A stretch of 64,000 nt of DNA. Source: Paludisphaera borealis (GTDB taxonomy: Bacteria > Planctomycetota > Planctomycetia > Isosphaerales > Isosphaeraceae). The notes under the pieces are model-generated. The model saw only the letters and a program-made list of their open reading frames with translations. It was not told where the DNA came from and searched no databases. Where the stretch lies: assembly GCF_001956985.1 (NCBI RefSeq), contig NZ_CP019082.1, forward strand, positions 310,001-374,000. Direction: 5' to 3'. Shown here piece after piece: positions 31,056-39,000 of this stretch. The first letter of the stretch is position 1. Every line of letters starts with the position of its first letter. The position numbers were made by a program, and so were the translations under genes.

Positions 31056-31277
31056 ATGAACACCCGAGATCCTCTACGGCCCGTGTCGCGCGTCTCGATG
31101 TGGATCGTCGTGTTGCTCGCCTCGCTGGCCTTCAATGGATGCGGCGGCGGAAGCGGCGACGACGGGACGGTCGATCTGACGCCGCAAGGGGCCGCCGGCG
31201 TCAAGACCGGCCTGACCAAGGAAGCCGAAGCCCGCGCTCGTCGGATCGCCACCGAAGCCGGCGGCAAGGCCCGCTGA
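31056..31277 (+). CDS. Small lipoprotein, module 3
   Basis: 73 aa from the ATG at 31056. After MNTRDPLRPVSR comes a hydrophobic segment (MWIVVLLASLAF) and the lipobox FNGC, followed by a Gly-rich linker. The mature part is about 40 residues with QGAAGVKTGLTKEAEARARR and a basic end, matching the plan of the module 1 and 2 lipoproteins. A DUF1559 gene follows after 91 bases. The frame is open further upstream, but no ribosome binding site supports a longer product. Function unknown. Confidence 0.72.
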   Translation: MNTRDPLRPVSRVSMWIVVLLASLAFNGCGGGSGDDGTVDLTPQGAAGVKTGLTKEAEARARRIATEAGGKAR

Positions 31278-31368
31278 TCGTCTCCGGCCGCTTCGGATCG
31301 CGATCGGACGACGCCCCCCCGACTCCCCTCCTCTCTCAGACCGACAACCGGCATCGGAGAGTTCTATT

Positions 31369-32457
31369 ATGTTGAACGATTCGCCGTCCACGCGTCGAGG
31401 CTTCACGCTCATCGAGCTGCTGGTCGTGATCGCGATCATCGCCGTGTTGATCGCCTTGTTGCTGCCGGCCGTGCAGTCGGCTCGCGAGGCGGCTCGCCGC
31501 GCCCAGTGCGTGAACAACCTGAAGCAACTGGCGTTGGCGGCGAACAATTACGAGTCGGCGTTCGGCTCGCTGCCGCCGGCCATGCTCACCAATCGGATCG
31601 GGACGACGACCCACTCGAACCACATCGGCCCCAGCGCGTTCGTGTACATGGCTCCCTACTACGAGCAGTCGGCCCTCGCCAACTCGTACAATTTCGACAT
31701 GGCGATCTTCGCCGGCGCCAACGCCACGGTGGGGAACATCGCCCTCTCCGCGCTCTGGTGCCCGAGCGACGGGGCGATCAACAAGGCTCAATTGTTGGAC
31801 GCCGACTGGTATCTCGACCAGCCCCCGGGAGACTTCTACAACCACGCGTCGAGTTACGTCGGCTGCGAGGGGATGTGGCCGGTCCGCCTGCGTCCTTGGA
31901 TCGGTGGAGGCGCGCAGAAGAACGGCGCGATCTCCACGACCGAGTCGAGGACGGCCAACGGCGTCATGCGGTCCAAGCACGCGACCCGACTTGCCGAGGT
32001 GACGGACGGGACGAGCAACACGTTTCTGTTCAGCGAGCACGCCAAGGCGATCTTCTCCGACGCCACGATCCAGCTCGACCCGTGGACGTTCGGGTTCTAC
32101 TGGCAGAGCGGTTATTACACCAATACGCTGTTCGACGCGATGTACCCGCCCAACGCCCATCGCAAGTACGCGGGGAACCTCGCCTATCCGTCCGGATGGT
32201 GGTACGTGACGGTGCAAGCGGCTTCGAGCATGCATCCGGGAGGGGCGAATTTCGCGTTCTGCGACGGCTCGGTCCGGTTCGTCAAGGAGACGATCCAATC
32301 CTGGGCGATCGACCCGAGCACGAGCGACCCGGTCGGCATCGCGATCAACCCGGTTGAAGGGTATCCGATGTACTCCCTCGGCGCGGCCCAGCCGGGCGTC
32401 TATCAGGCCCTCTCGTCACGAGCGGGGGGCGAGGTCGTCTCCGCCGATTCCTACTGA
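31369..32457 (+). CDS. DUF1559 pseudopilin-like protein, module 3
   Basis: 362 aa, ATG at 31369. The prepilin-like N-terminus [19 protein letters not shown] and the block [15 protein letters not shown] are as in modules 1 and 2, but the next part differs (VNNLKQLALAANNYESAFG) and the body is more diverged, so this is another branch of the family. Near the C-terminus is MHPGGANFAFCDGS, the H-x9-DG motif. The C-terminus (ALSSRAGGEVVSADSY) ends like the other two (GEVIS.D.Y). A DUF4198 gene follows after 31 bases and is probably cotranscribed. Confidence 0.93.
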   Translation: MLNDSPSTRRGFTLIELLVVIAIIAVLIALLLPAVQSAREAARRAQCVNNLKQLALAANNYESAFGSLPPAMLTNRIGTTTHSNHIGPSAFVYMAPYYEQSALANSYNFDMAIFAGANATVGNIALSALWCPSDGAINKAQLLDADWYLDQPPGDFYNHASSYVGCEGMWPVRLRPWIGGGAQKNGAISTTESRTANGVMRSKHATRLAEVTDGTSNTFLFSEHAKAIFSDATIQLDPWTFGFYWQSGYYTNTLFDAMYPPNAHRKYAGNLAYPSGWWYVTVQAASSMHPGGANFAFCDGSVRFVKETIQSWAIDPSTSDPVGIAINPVEGYPMYSLGAAQPGVYQALSSRAGGEVVSADSY

Positions 32458-32488
32458 CGCCGTTGAAACGACATGGAGAGGTTGCGAT

Positions 32489-33295
32489 ATGTTGAAGAAA
32501 TCGGTCGCGATGGGTTGGCTCGCGCTGGTCGTCGCCTCGACGACGACTTTCGGGCACGACTACTGGCTCGCCCCGAACGCGACCTCCACGGTCATAGGAG
32601 GCGTGATCGACGTGCGGCTCTATCGCGGCGAGCCTCTGGACGTCGGCGACGAGCGTCCCCTGGAGGTGGATCCGACGGAACGATTCCGCCTGCTGGCTCG
32701 CGGTCTGGACCTGGATTTGCTGAAATCGGCGGAAGAAGGACGGACGCCGGTCGCCCGGCTCACGCTGACCACGCCCGGCGGAAACCTGGTCGTGATGGAG
32801 CGTCGGCCGCAACCCAACCGGCTGGCCGCCGACAAGTTCACGGAGTACCTGAAAGAAGAAGGTCTTGATGCGATCATCGACCAGCGCAAGCAGCTCGGCG
32901 AGTCGGAGGCCGACGGCCGCGAACTTTACGGCCGCTGTCTCAAGGCCTTGATCCAGGTCGGCGATCGACATGACGACGCGTACGGACGCGTGGCTGGGCA
33001 CGTCCTGGAGATCCTCCCCGAGGTCGATCCCACGTTGCGACGCCTCGGCGAACCGCTTCCCGTTCGCGTTCTCTTTGAAGGTCGTCCGCTTGCGAAAGCT
33101 CAGATCACGTCGCACGTCCAGGACGCGGGCGAGGTCCACAATCAGACCGTGACCACGGACGCGGAAGGCCGGGCGACGTTTCGAATCGACCGAAAGGGAC
33201 TCTGGCTGATCCGTATGGTCCACATGCGGCGCGCGCCGAAGCTTGACGCCGCCGATTGGGAGAGCTTCTGGGCCGCGTATACGTTCGGACTCTGA
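32489..33295 (+). CDS. DUF4198 family secreted protein
   Basis: 268 aa from the ATG at 32489, preceded by GGAGAGG. A signal peptide (residues 1-22) is cleaved just before HDYWLAPN, the usual start of DUF4198 proteins. The domain consists of beta strands ([27 protein letters not shown]) and a C-terminal Ig-like part with [20 protein letters not shown] and [28 protein letters not shown]4198 proteins are periplasmic and often lie near nickel or cobalt uptake genes. None is seen here, so metal binding is only a possibility. It directly follows DUF1559 module 3, which suggests a shared transcript. Confidence 0.85.
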   Translation: MLKKSVAMGWLALVVASTTTFGHDYWLAPNATSTVIGGVIDVRLYRGEPLDVGDERPLEVDPTERFRLLARGLDLDLLKSAEEGRTPVARLTLTTPGGNLVVMERRPQPNRLAADKFTEYLKEEGLDAIIDQRKQLGESEADGRELYGRCLKALIQVGDRHDDAYGRVAGHVLEILPEVDPTLRRLGEPLPVRVLFEGRPLAKAQITSHVQDAGEVHNQTVTTDAEGRATFRIDRKGLWLIRMVHMRRAPKLDAADWESFWAAYTFGL

Positions 33296-33389
33296 CCTCT
33301 CGTCCGTCGCCGCAGCCTTGCGACCGCGCCTTCGCCAGCGCCTTCATTCCCGCCCGGCTTGCTCGTATAGTGCAAGGCGATGGTCGTGC

Positions 33390-33412
33390 CGCCGGCCGCG
33401 ATCGGGCCGGCG
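33390..33412 (+). terminator. GC-rich hairpin between DUF4198 and sialate esterase genes
   Basis: CGCCGGCC pairs perfectly with GGCCGGCG around a 7-base loop; the following sequence (CGCTTACTTATT) is only moderately T-rich. It ends about 44 bases before the next ATG. Confidence 0.4.
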
Positions 33413-33455
33413 CGCTTACTTATTGATGCGTTCGAGTGGAAGGAAAGGGTTGGGA

Positions 33456-35024
33456 ATGCTCCGCGATTCGCAATTGCATGGTTGGCGTGGACCGATTCGA
33501 GGGTTGGTCGTCGCCCTGGCCGCGACCGCAACGGTCGGTTCGGCCCGCGCCGACGTCAAGCTGCCGGCGATCTTCAGCGATCACATGGTCCTCCAGCGCG
33601 ACCAGAAAGACCGCGTCTGGGGATGGGCCGAGCCCGGCGAGGACGTCACCGTCCGGATTCTTGATCAATCCAAGACCGCCAAGGCGGGCGCCGACGGCAA
33701 GTGGCAGGTCGTTCTCGACCCGATCCCCACCGGCGGCCCCTACGAGCTGGTCGTCCAGGGGAAGAATACGATCACGTTCAAGGACGTGCTTTCGGGCGAG
33801 GTCTGGATCTGCTCCGGCCAGTCGAACATGCAGATGCACGTGGGGGGCTCCGACGACGCTGACCTGGAGATCCCGGCGGCGAAATACCCCCAGATCCGCC
33901 TCATCACGGTCCCCAACCGGGGAACGCAGGAGCCTCAGAACGACTTCCACGGCAAGTGGCAGCCCTGCTCTCCCGAGACGGTCGGCGGCTTCTCGGCGGT
34001 CGGCTACTTCTTCGGCCGGCAGCTTCATGAAACGCTCGGCGTGCCGATCGGCCTGATCAACGACTCGTGGGGAGGCTCGGCCTGCGAGGCCTGGGTGCCC
34101 CGCGAACGGCTCGCCGCCGATCCCAAGTACAAGGACCTGCTGGCCGCCTGGGAAGAGCGCGAAAAGAACTACCCCGTGGCCAAGAAGGCTTTTGAAACCT
34201 ACCAGGCCGAAGCAGCCAAGGCGAAGGCCGAGGGCAAGCCCGAGCCCAAGAAGGTGGAGAATCCCGACGGTCTCATGCACGGCAATCACCGGCCCGGCAA
34301 CATCTTCAACGGCGTGCTCCTGCCGACGATCGGCTACGGAATCCGCGGCGCCATTTGGTATCAGGGCGAGTCGAACGCCGGCCGCGCCTATCAGTATCGC
34401 GACCTGTTCCCGCTCATGATCCAGACCTGGCGCGAGCTTTGGGCCCAGGGCGACTTCCCGTTCTACTGGGTCCAGCTCGCCGACTTCTACGACGAGAAGC
34501 CCGAGCCGGGCGACAGCACGTGGGCCGAGCTTCGCGAAGCCCAGACGATGACGCTGAAACTGCCCAAGACGGGCGAGGCCGTGATCATCGACATCGGCGA
34601 GGGCAAGGACATTCATCCGCGCAACAAGCAAGGGGTCGGCAAGCGGCTGGCGCGTTGGGCCCTGGCCCGCGACTACGGCGTCGGCGTCGCCTGCCAGAGC
34701 CCGACGTACAAGTCGATGGAGAAGAAGGACGGCAAGGTCGTGCTGACGTTCGACCATGTCGCCGGCGGCTTCCGGCCGTTCGACGTCGCGGCCCCGCGCG
34801 GGTTCACGATCGCCGGAGCCGACCGTAAATTCGTCAAGGCCGAGGCCAAGGTCGTCGGGCCCGACAAGATCGAGGTCTGGTCGTCGAGCGTCGCCGAGCC
34901 CGCGTCCGTCCGCTACGCCTGGGCCGACAACCCGGTCTGCAACCTCTACAGCGGCGTCGGCCTGCCGACCACCCCGTTCCGCACCGACGACTGGCCGGGC
35001 GTGACCGTCAACAACACCCGTTGA
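33456..35024 (+). CDS. Sialate O-acetylesterase-like SGNH hydrolase
   Basis: 522 aa from the ATG at 33456. A signal peptide (residues 1-32) is followed by a small beta domain ([15 protein letters not shown] ... [12 protein letters not shown]). The SGNH hydrolase core has the nucleophile block [12 protein letters not shown] (S123), the oxyanion block [41 protein letters not shown] and the C-terminal [15 protein letters not shown], whose aspartate and histidine complete the triad. Members remove O-acetyl groups from sialic acids or, in environmental bacteria, from other acetylated glycans. An inserted charged helical segment (about residues 230-270) is common in planctomycete versions. It stands alone, with a hairpin after it. 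Confidence 0.9.
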   Translation: MLRDSQLHGWRGPIRGLVVALAATATVGSARADVKLPAIFSDHMVLQRDQKDRVWGWAEPGEDVTVRILDQSKTAKAGADGKWQVVLDPIPTGGPYELVVQGKNTITFKDVLSGEVWICSGQSNMQMHVGGSDDADLEIPAAKYPQIRLITVPNRGTQEPQNDFHGKWQPCSPETVGGFSAVGYFFGRQLHETLGVPIGLINDSWGGSACEAWVPRERLAADPKYKDLLAAWEEREKNYPVAKKAFETYQAEAAKAKAEGKPEPKKVENPDGLMHGNHRPGNIFNGVLLPTIGYGIRGAIWYQGESNAGRAYQYRDLFPLMIQTWRELWAQGDFPFYWVQLADFYDEKPEPGDSTWAELREAQTMTLKLPKTGEAVIIDIGEGKDIHPRNKQGVGKRLARWALARDYGVGVACQSPTYKSMEKKDGKVVLTFDHVAGGFRPFDVAAPRGFTIAGADRKFVKAEAKVVGPDKIEVWSSSVAEPASVRYAWADNPVCNLYSGVGLPTTPFRTDDWPGVTVNNTR

Positions 35025-35046
35025 TTCGAGTCTCAGCGAACGGCGT

Positions 35047-35078
35047 CGAGAATCCGGGAGCCCACTTCCGGATTCTCG
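35047..35078 (+). terminator. Perfect hairpin after the sialate esterase gene
   Basis: CGAGAATCCGG pairs perfectly with CCGGATTCTCG (11 bp, 10-base loop), 23 bases after the stop codon. There is no T-run, so it may stabilise the mRNA end rather than terminate on its own. Confidence 0.5.
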
Positions 35079-35181
35079 ATCCGGTCGTGAAGATTCTGGG
35101 AATCGGCGCGGGGCCGATGCATAATGGGCGGATCGCCTCGAAGTGCGAGGCGGTCCGCCGATCGAAACCAGGAGCCCCGCC

Positions 35182-36651
35182 ATGTCGAGATCCGAGCAGA
35201 GTCGTCGCCGGTTTCTTCACAATTCGCTGGCGATCGCCGGCGCGGGCTTCGCGATCGGAGGGACGCGGACGACGGGACGGGTCATCGGCGCCAATGATAC
35301 GATCCGCGTGGCCGTGGCCGGCGTCAACGGCCGGGGCATGGAACACATCGACCAGTTCTCGAAAGCGGCCGGCGTCGAGCTCGTCTATCTCGTCGACCCT
35401 GACGAGCGCACGTACGAGAAGGCGCTCCACGGCGTGAAGTCGAGCGGTCGCGCGCCCAAGACCGTGCGCGACATCCGCCGCGTGCTCGACGACAAGGACG
35501 TCGACGCCGTCTCGATCGCCACGCCCAACCACTGGCATTCGCTCATGACGATCTGGGCCTGCCAGGCCGGCAAGGACGTGTACGTCGAGAAGCCGTGCAG
35601 CCATAACGTCCACGAGGGCCAGGTCGCCGTCGAGGCCGCCCGCAAATACAACCGGATCGTCCAGCACGGCACCCAGGGCCGCTCCGAGCGCCACTGGGCC
35701 GAGGCCGCCGCCCTGATCCGCTCGGGCAAGCTCGGCAAGCTCCACGTGTCGCGTGCGCTCTGCTACAAGCCCCGTAAATCGATCGGCGAGAAGCCGACGA
35801 CCACTCCTCCCTCCGAGCTGGACTTCAACCTCTGGCTCGGCCCCGCGCAAGAGCAGGCGTACCACGCCAACCTCGTGCCTTACAACTGGCACTGGTTCTG
35901 GGACTTCGGCAACGGCGACATCGGCAACCAGGGCGTCCACCAGATGGACGTTGCGCGGTGGCTGATCCCCGGGCCCGACGGCTCGAAGTCGGCCACGCTT
36001 CCCAAGTCGGTCCTCAGCGTCGGCGGCCGGTTCGGCTACCACGATCAGGGGCAGACGGCCAACACCCAGGTCAGCGTGATGGACTTCGGCGACGCCCAGC
36101 TCATCTTCGAGGTCCGCGGCCTGCCGACCAAGAAGTTCGAGGGCGAGTTGGTCGGCAACATCGCGCATCTCGACGAGGGGACCCTGGTCGGCGACACCTT
36201 CCATCCCAAGGGGGGCAAGGAGGCCGTGCCGGTCTCGAAGCTGGCCGCCGGCCTGGACGTCCCGCGCCGGCCGGGCAAGAACCACTTCGACAACTTCCTC
36301 GAAGCCGTGCGCAGCCGCAAGGTCGAGAACCTCAACGCCGACATCCTCGAAGGTCACCACTCGTCCGCGCTCTGCCACCTGGCCAACATCTCGTACCGGC
36401 TCGGCGCCGAAGTCCCCTTCAGCAAGGAGACCAAGGCGTTCGGCGACGACAAGGACGCCTTCGAGACGTTCGCCCGGATGGAAGACCACCTGAAGGAGGA
36501 CGGCGTGAAGCTCGAAAACCTCAACTACCGGCTCGGCCGGAAGCTGACCGTCGACGCGGCCTCCGCGTCGTTCGTCGACGCCCCCGAGGCGAACCGGCTG
36601 CTGACCCGCGCGTACCGCGCCCCGTTCGTGGTACCCGATCGCATCGCCTGA
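35182..36651 (+). CDS. Tat-exported Gfo/Idh/MocA family oxidoreductase
   Basis: 489 aa from the ATG at 35182, preceded by CCAGGAGCC. A twin-arginine signal (SRRRFLHNSLAIAGAGFAIGG) opens the protein. The Rossmann domain starts at about residue 45 (IRVAVAGVNGRGMEHI). The family EKP motif is present (VYVEKPCSHNVHEG), followed by GNQGVHQMDVARWLIPG in the C-terminal domain, whose overall shape is that of the long planctomycete Gfo/Idh/MocA type. The protein probably binds its nicotinamide cofactor before Tat export and acts on sugars in the periplasm. The substrate is unknown. It is about 150 bases from both neighbours' coding ends and seems monocistronic or weakly coupled to nth. Confidence 0.9.
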   Translation: MSRSEQSRRRFLHNSLAIAGAGFAIGGTRTTGRVIGANDTIRVAVAGVNGRGMEHIDQFSKAAGVELVYLVDPDERTYEKALHGVKSSGRAPKTVRDIRRVLDDKDVDAVSIATPNHWHSLMTIWACQAGKDVYVEKPCSHNVHEGQVAVEAARKYNRIVQHGTQGRSERHWAEAAALIRSGKLGKLHVSRALCYKPRKSIGEKPTTTPPSELDFNLWLGPAQEQAYHANLVPYNWHWFWDFGNGDIGNQGVHQMDVARWLIPGPDGSKSATLPKSVLSVGGRFGYHDQGQTANTQVSVMDFGDAQLIFEVRGLPTKKFEGELVGNIAHLDEGTLVGDTFHPKGGKEAVPVSKLAAGLDVPRRPGKNHFDNFLEAVRSRKVENLNADILEGHHSSALCHLANISYRLGAEVPFSKETKAFGDDKDAFETFARMEDHLKEDGVKLENLNYRLGRKLTVDAASASFVDAPEANRLLTRAYRAPFVVPDRIA

Positions 36652-36676
36652 GGCTGATCGTCGCGCGGGAGATCCA

Positions 36677-37375
36677 ATGCGGACGCGAACCGCGAGCGCG
36701 GCGAGCGGCGACGACAAGGAGCCGCTGGACGTCGACGAGGCGTTCCGGCGGCTCCGCGAGGCCGTGCGCGGTTTGCCCAAGGCGGCGATGTTCGACCTCC
36801 GCGACCGCGGGTTCGGCACCCCATTCGAGCAGCTCGTCGGCAGCTTGATCTCGGCGCGGACCCGCGACGAGACGACGCTCGACGTCTGTCTGAAGCTGTT
36901 CGAGTCGGCCCGGACGCCCAGCGAAATGAAGGCCCTGGGGGAGGCCCGGTTGGTCGAACTGATCCACAAGGCGACCTTTCCCGAGGCCAAGGCGCGCGAC
37001 ATCCTGGCGTTGTCGAAGCGGATCGTCGAGGAATGCGGCGGCCGGACGCCCGACACGATGGAGGGGCTGACGACCTTCCGGGGCGTGGGGCCGAAGATCG
37101 CCGCCCTGACGCTCGCGGTCGGCTTCGGCAAGCCGACGATCGCCGTCGACGTCCACGTCCACCGCGTCACGAACCGCTGGGGATACGTGGCCACGCGCAC
37201 GCCCGAGCAGACGATGAAGGCGCTCGAGGCCAAGCTGCCGGAGCGCTACTGGATCGAGATCAACGAGCGGCTGGTGCCGTTCGGCAAGTTCGTCTGCACG
37301 GCCGCCGCGCCGAAGTGCTCGACCTGCCTGCTGCTCTCGATGTGCCGCCAGGTCGGGGTCGCCCGACGGCGGTGA
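36677..37375 (+). CDS. nth: Endonuclease III-like DNA glycosylase
   Basis: 232 aa. The helix-hairpin-helix FRGVGPKIAALTL contains the catalytic lysine (K140), and VDVHVHRVTNRWGY contains the catalytic aspartate (D158). The [4Fe-4S] cluster ligands follow as C207-x6-C214-x2-C217-x5-C223. All key residues of base-excision-repair endonuclease III are therefore present, and the enzyme should remove oxidised pyrimidines and cleave abasic sites. The N-terminus has about 20 extra residues compared with E. coli Nth. It starts 25 bases after the dehydrogenase gene; no functional link is evident. Confidence 0.93.
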   Translation: MRTRTASAASGDDKEPLDVDEAFRRLREAVRGLPKAAMFDLRDRGFGTPFEQLVGSLISARTRDETTLDVCLKLFESARTPSEMKALGEARLVELIHKATFPEAKARDILALSKRIVEECGGRTPDTMEGLTTFRGVGPKIAALTLAVGFGKPTIAVDVHVHRVTNRWGYVATRTPEQTMKALEAKLPERYWIEINERLVPFGKFVCTAAAPKCSTCLLLSMCRQVGVARRR

Positions 37376-37390
37376 CCGCCCCGCGGCGGC

Positions 37391-37621
37391 CTACAGGTTC
37401 TCGGTCGGCTCGCTCTGGACCTGGACCGCCGACTTCTGGGGCGCGGGATTGTGCCGCGAGTGGGTCGAGCGGAGGCAGCCGATCTCGGCTTGCAGCCGGA
37501 GGATGGCCGGCCAGCAATGCGGACAAGCGGCGACGTGCGCGACGAGCTGGGACGAGAGGTCTTCGCCGGCGGCGAAGGCCAGCAGGTCGGTTTCTTCAGG
37601 ACACACCATCACTGGGGGCAT
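37391..37621 (-). CDS. Very small zinc-finger protein, possible anti-sigma factor
   Basis: 76 aa, overlapping the 3' end of the ECF sigma gene by 26 bases, so translation is probably coupled. The N-terminal part has HVAACPHC, an H-x3-C-x2-C element like the zinc-binding anti-sigma (ZAS) signature, preceded by EETDLLAFAAGEDLSSQLV. It lacks a membrane segment, and the C-terminus is short and polar (APQKSAVQVQSEP). An anti-sigma role is inferred from the motif and the position. It could start at the second ATG four codons later (MVCPEETD) with the same overlap. Confidence 0.65.
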   Translation of the reverse strand: MPPVMVCPEETDLLAFAAGEDLSSQLVAHVAACPHCWPAILRLQAEIGCLRSTHSRHNPAPQKSAVQVQSEPTENL

Positions 37622-38207
37622 GGCTCAGGTCCTCGCCGTACTCGTCGCAGATGGTCCGAATTTTTCTCAGGACGCGGCACGTGTAGACGAACACGGCGTT
37701 CGTCGAGACGCCCAGCTCGGCGGCGATCTCGGCGCCGGGTCGGTTCTTGAAGATCCGCTGCTCGAAGCACGACCAGACCACCGTCGAGGTGTGCGCCCGA
37801 ACCTTGCTGACGGCGTAGGCGAGGATCCGCTCGCAGTGGATCTTCTGCCAGACCTCTTCCATCTTCCGGCTCTCGCTGGGGTTGTCGTCGAGCATCCGCT
37901 TGGCCCATTCGTCGAGGGCCTTCTTCTGCACCTTCTGGCGGCGGGCCTTGTCGATCAGGGCGTTGCGGGCCACCGTGAAGAGCCAGGTGCGGAACCGCGT
38001 CCGGGTGCGGTCGTAGGTGCTGATCTTCTCGATCAGCTTGACGAAGATGTCCTGGAGCACGTCGTGGGCGTCGAACTCCGACAGCCCTTGCTTTCGCAGG
38101 TAGGCGAAGAGCATGGGCCGGTAGATCGTGTAAAATTCGCGCCAGCGATCGGGGTCCTTGTCTCGCACCCCGAGGATGACGGAAGCCCTCGTGTCCGTGT
38201 CTGTCAT
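37596..38207 (-). CDS. ECF-type sigma-70 family RNA polymerase sigma factor
   Basis: 203 aa from the ATG at 38207; the longer open frame upstream is not supported. Region 2 is at about residues 25-95 (YRPMLFAYLRKQGLSEFDAHDVLQDIF, then FRTWLFTVARNALIDKARR) and region 4 at about 135-190 (FKNRPGAEIAAELGVSTNAVFVYTCRVLRKIR). It lacks region 3, as usual for ECF sigma factors. The small zinc-finger gene directly downstream overlaps it. It is divergent from the flavin reductase gene, and an AT-rich, A-tract-containing region of about 100 bases before the start (38270-38330) is the likely promoter area. The regulon is unknown. Confidence 0.88.
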   Translation of the reverse strand: MTDTDTRASVILGVRDKDPDRWREFYTIYRPMLFAYLRKQGLSEFDAHDVLQDIFVKLIEKISTYDRTRTRFRTWLFTVARNALIDKARRQKVQKKALDEWAKRMLDDNPSESRKMEEVWQKIHCERILAYAVSKVRAHTSTVVWSCFEQRIFKNRPGAEIAAELGVSTNAVFVYTCRVLRKIRTICDEYGEDLSHAPSDGVS

Positions 38208-38526
38208 GGCGGTTCGTCCGACTGTGACGGAAGCGTGATCCGAGACCGGCGTTTCCAATTGGTCCTTCCCCGCTAATGTAACGCGGAGACGAAAAGAAAA
38301 CCCGAAAAAAATCACAGCCGTAGATTCCGACGAGCGGCGGACCGACCCCGTGGGATCACGATGATTTGGATACGCGGGCCGTCGTCGCGCCTTACACGCC
38401 TTTCGAGAAAATTCGAGGGGTGAGACGGCGGATCGAGATCGTGTACAATGCGAACTTCGCGGCCGGGGACGGCAGCCCGCGCCGCATCGATTGATCGATC
38501 GATCTCGGCTCAAGAGTGGTGCTCCC
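38208..38526. other. Divergent gene-free region between sigma factor and flavin reductase
   Basis: 319 bases. It contains an A-rich part around 38285-38325 (GAAAAGAAAACCCG and nearby A-runs) and no clear gene. I see no consensus promoter hexamers. No palindromic operator stood out. Confidence 0.5.
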
Positions 38527-39000
38527 ATGGCATTCGACGCGTTGATTCAGCGCAAGGTGATGGGCAAGTTCGCGACGGGGGTGACGGTGGTCACCACGGG
38601 GGGCGCGGCGGGCTTGCACGGTCTGACGGCCAACGCGGTCGCCTCGCTCTCGCTCGATCCGCCGCTCTTGCTTGTGGCGGTCGACAAGCGGGCGCACAGC
38701 CTGGACTTCCTCAGGGCCAATCGCTGCTTCGCCGTGAACATCCTCCGGCTCGACCAGGAAGAGATCTCCAAGCGGTTCGCCAAGCCCGGCCCCAAGGACT
38801 TCGACGGCCTCGACTACACGACCGACGCGACCGACTCCCCCGTGCTGGCCGGCTGCCTGGCCTACGCCGATTGCCGGGTCGTCGACATTCTGCCGGGCGG
38901 GGACCACGAGATCTTCCTCGGCGAGGTCGTCTCAGGCGCGGCCTCCGAAGGCGACCCCTTGCTTTACTTCGCTGGCGGCTACCACCGGTTGGCCAAGTGA
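38527..39000 (+). CDS. Flavin reductase-like (FMN-binding split-barrel) protein
   Basis: 157 aa from the ATG at 38527. The pattern is that of the flavin reductase-like domain: MGKFATGVTVVTT near the start, LTANAVASLSLDPPLLLVAVD, SLDFLRANRCFAVNIL and a C-terminal HEIFLGEVVSG, with FMN contacts expected in the TANA and SLSL region. Such proteins reduce FMN for a monooxygenase or bind it as a subunit. The monooxygenase partner is not adjacent. The stop codon overlaps the GTG start of the following MFS gene by four bases (GTGA), so the two are translationally coupled. Confidence 0.85.
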   Translation: MAFDALIQRKVMGKFATGVTVVTTGGAAGLHGLTANAVASLSLDPPLLLVAVDKRAHSLDFLRANRCFAVNILRLDQEEISKRFAKPGPKDFDGLDYTTDATDSPVLAGCLAYADCRVVDILPGGDHEIFLGEVVSGAASEGDPLLYFAGGYHRLAK

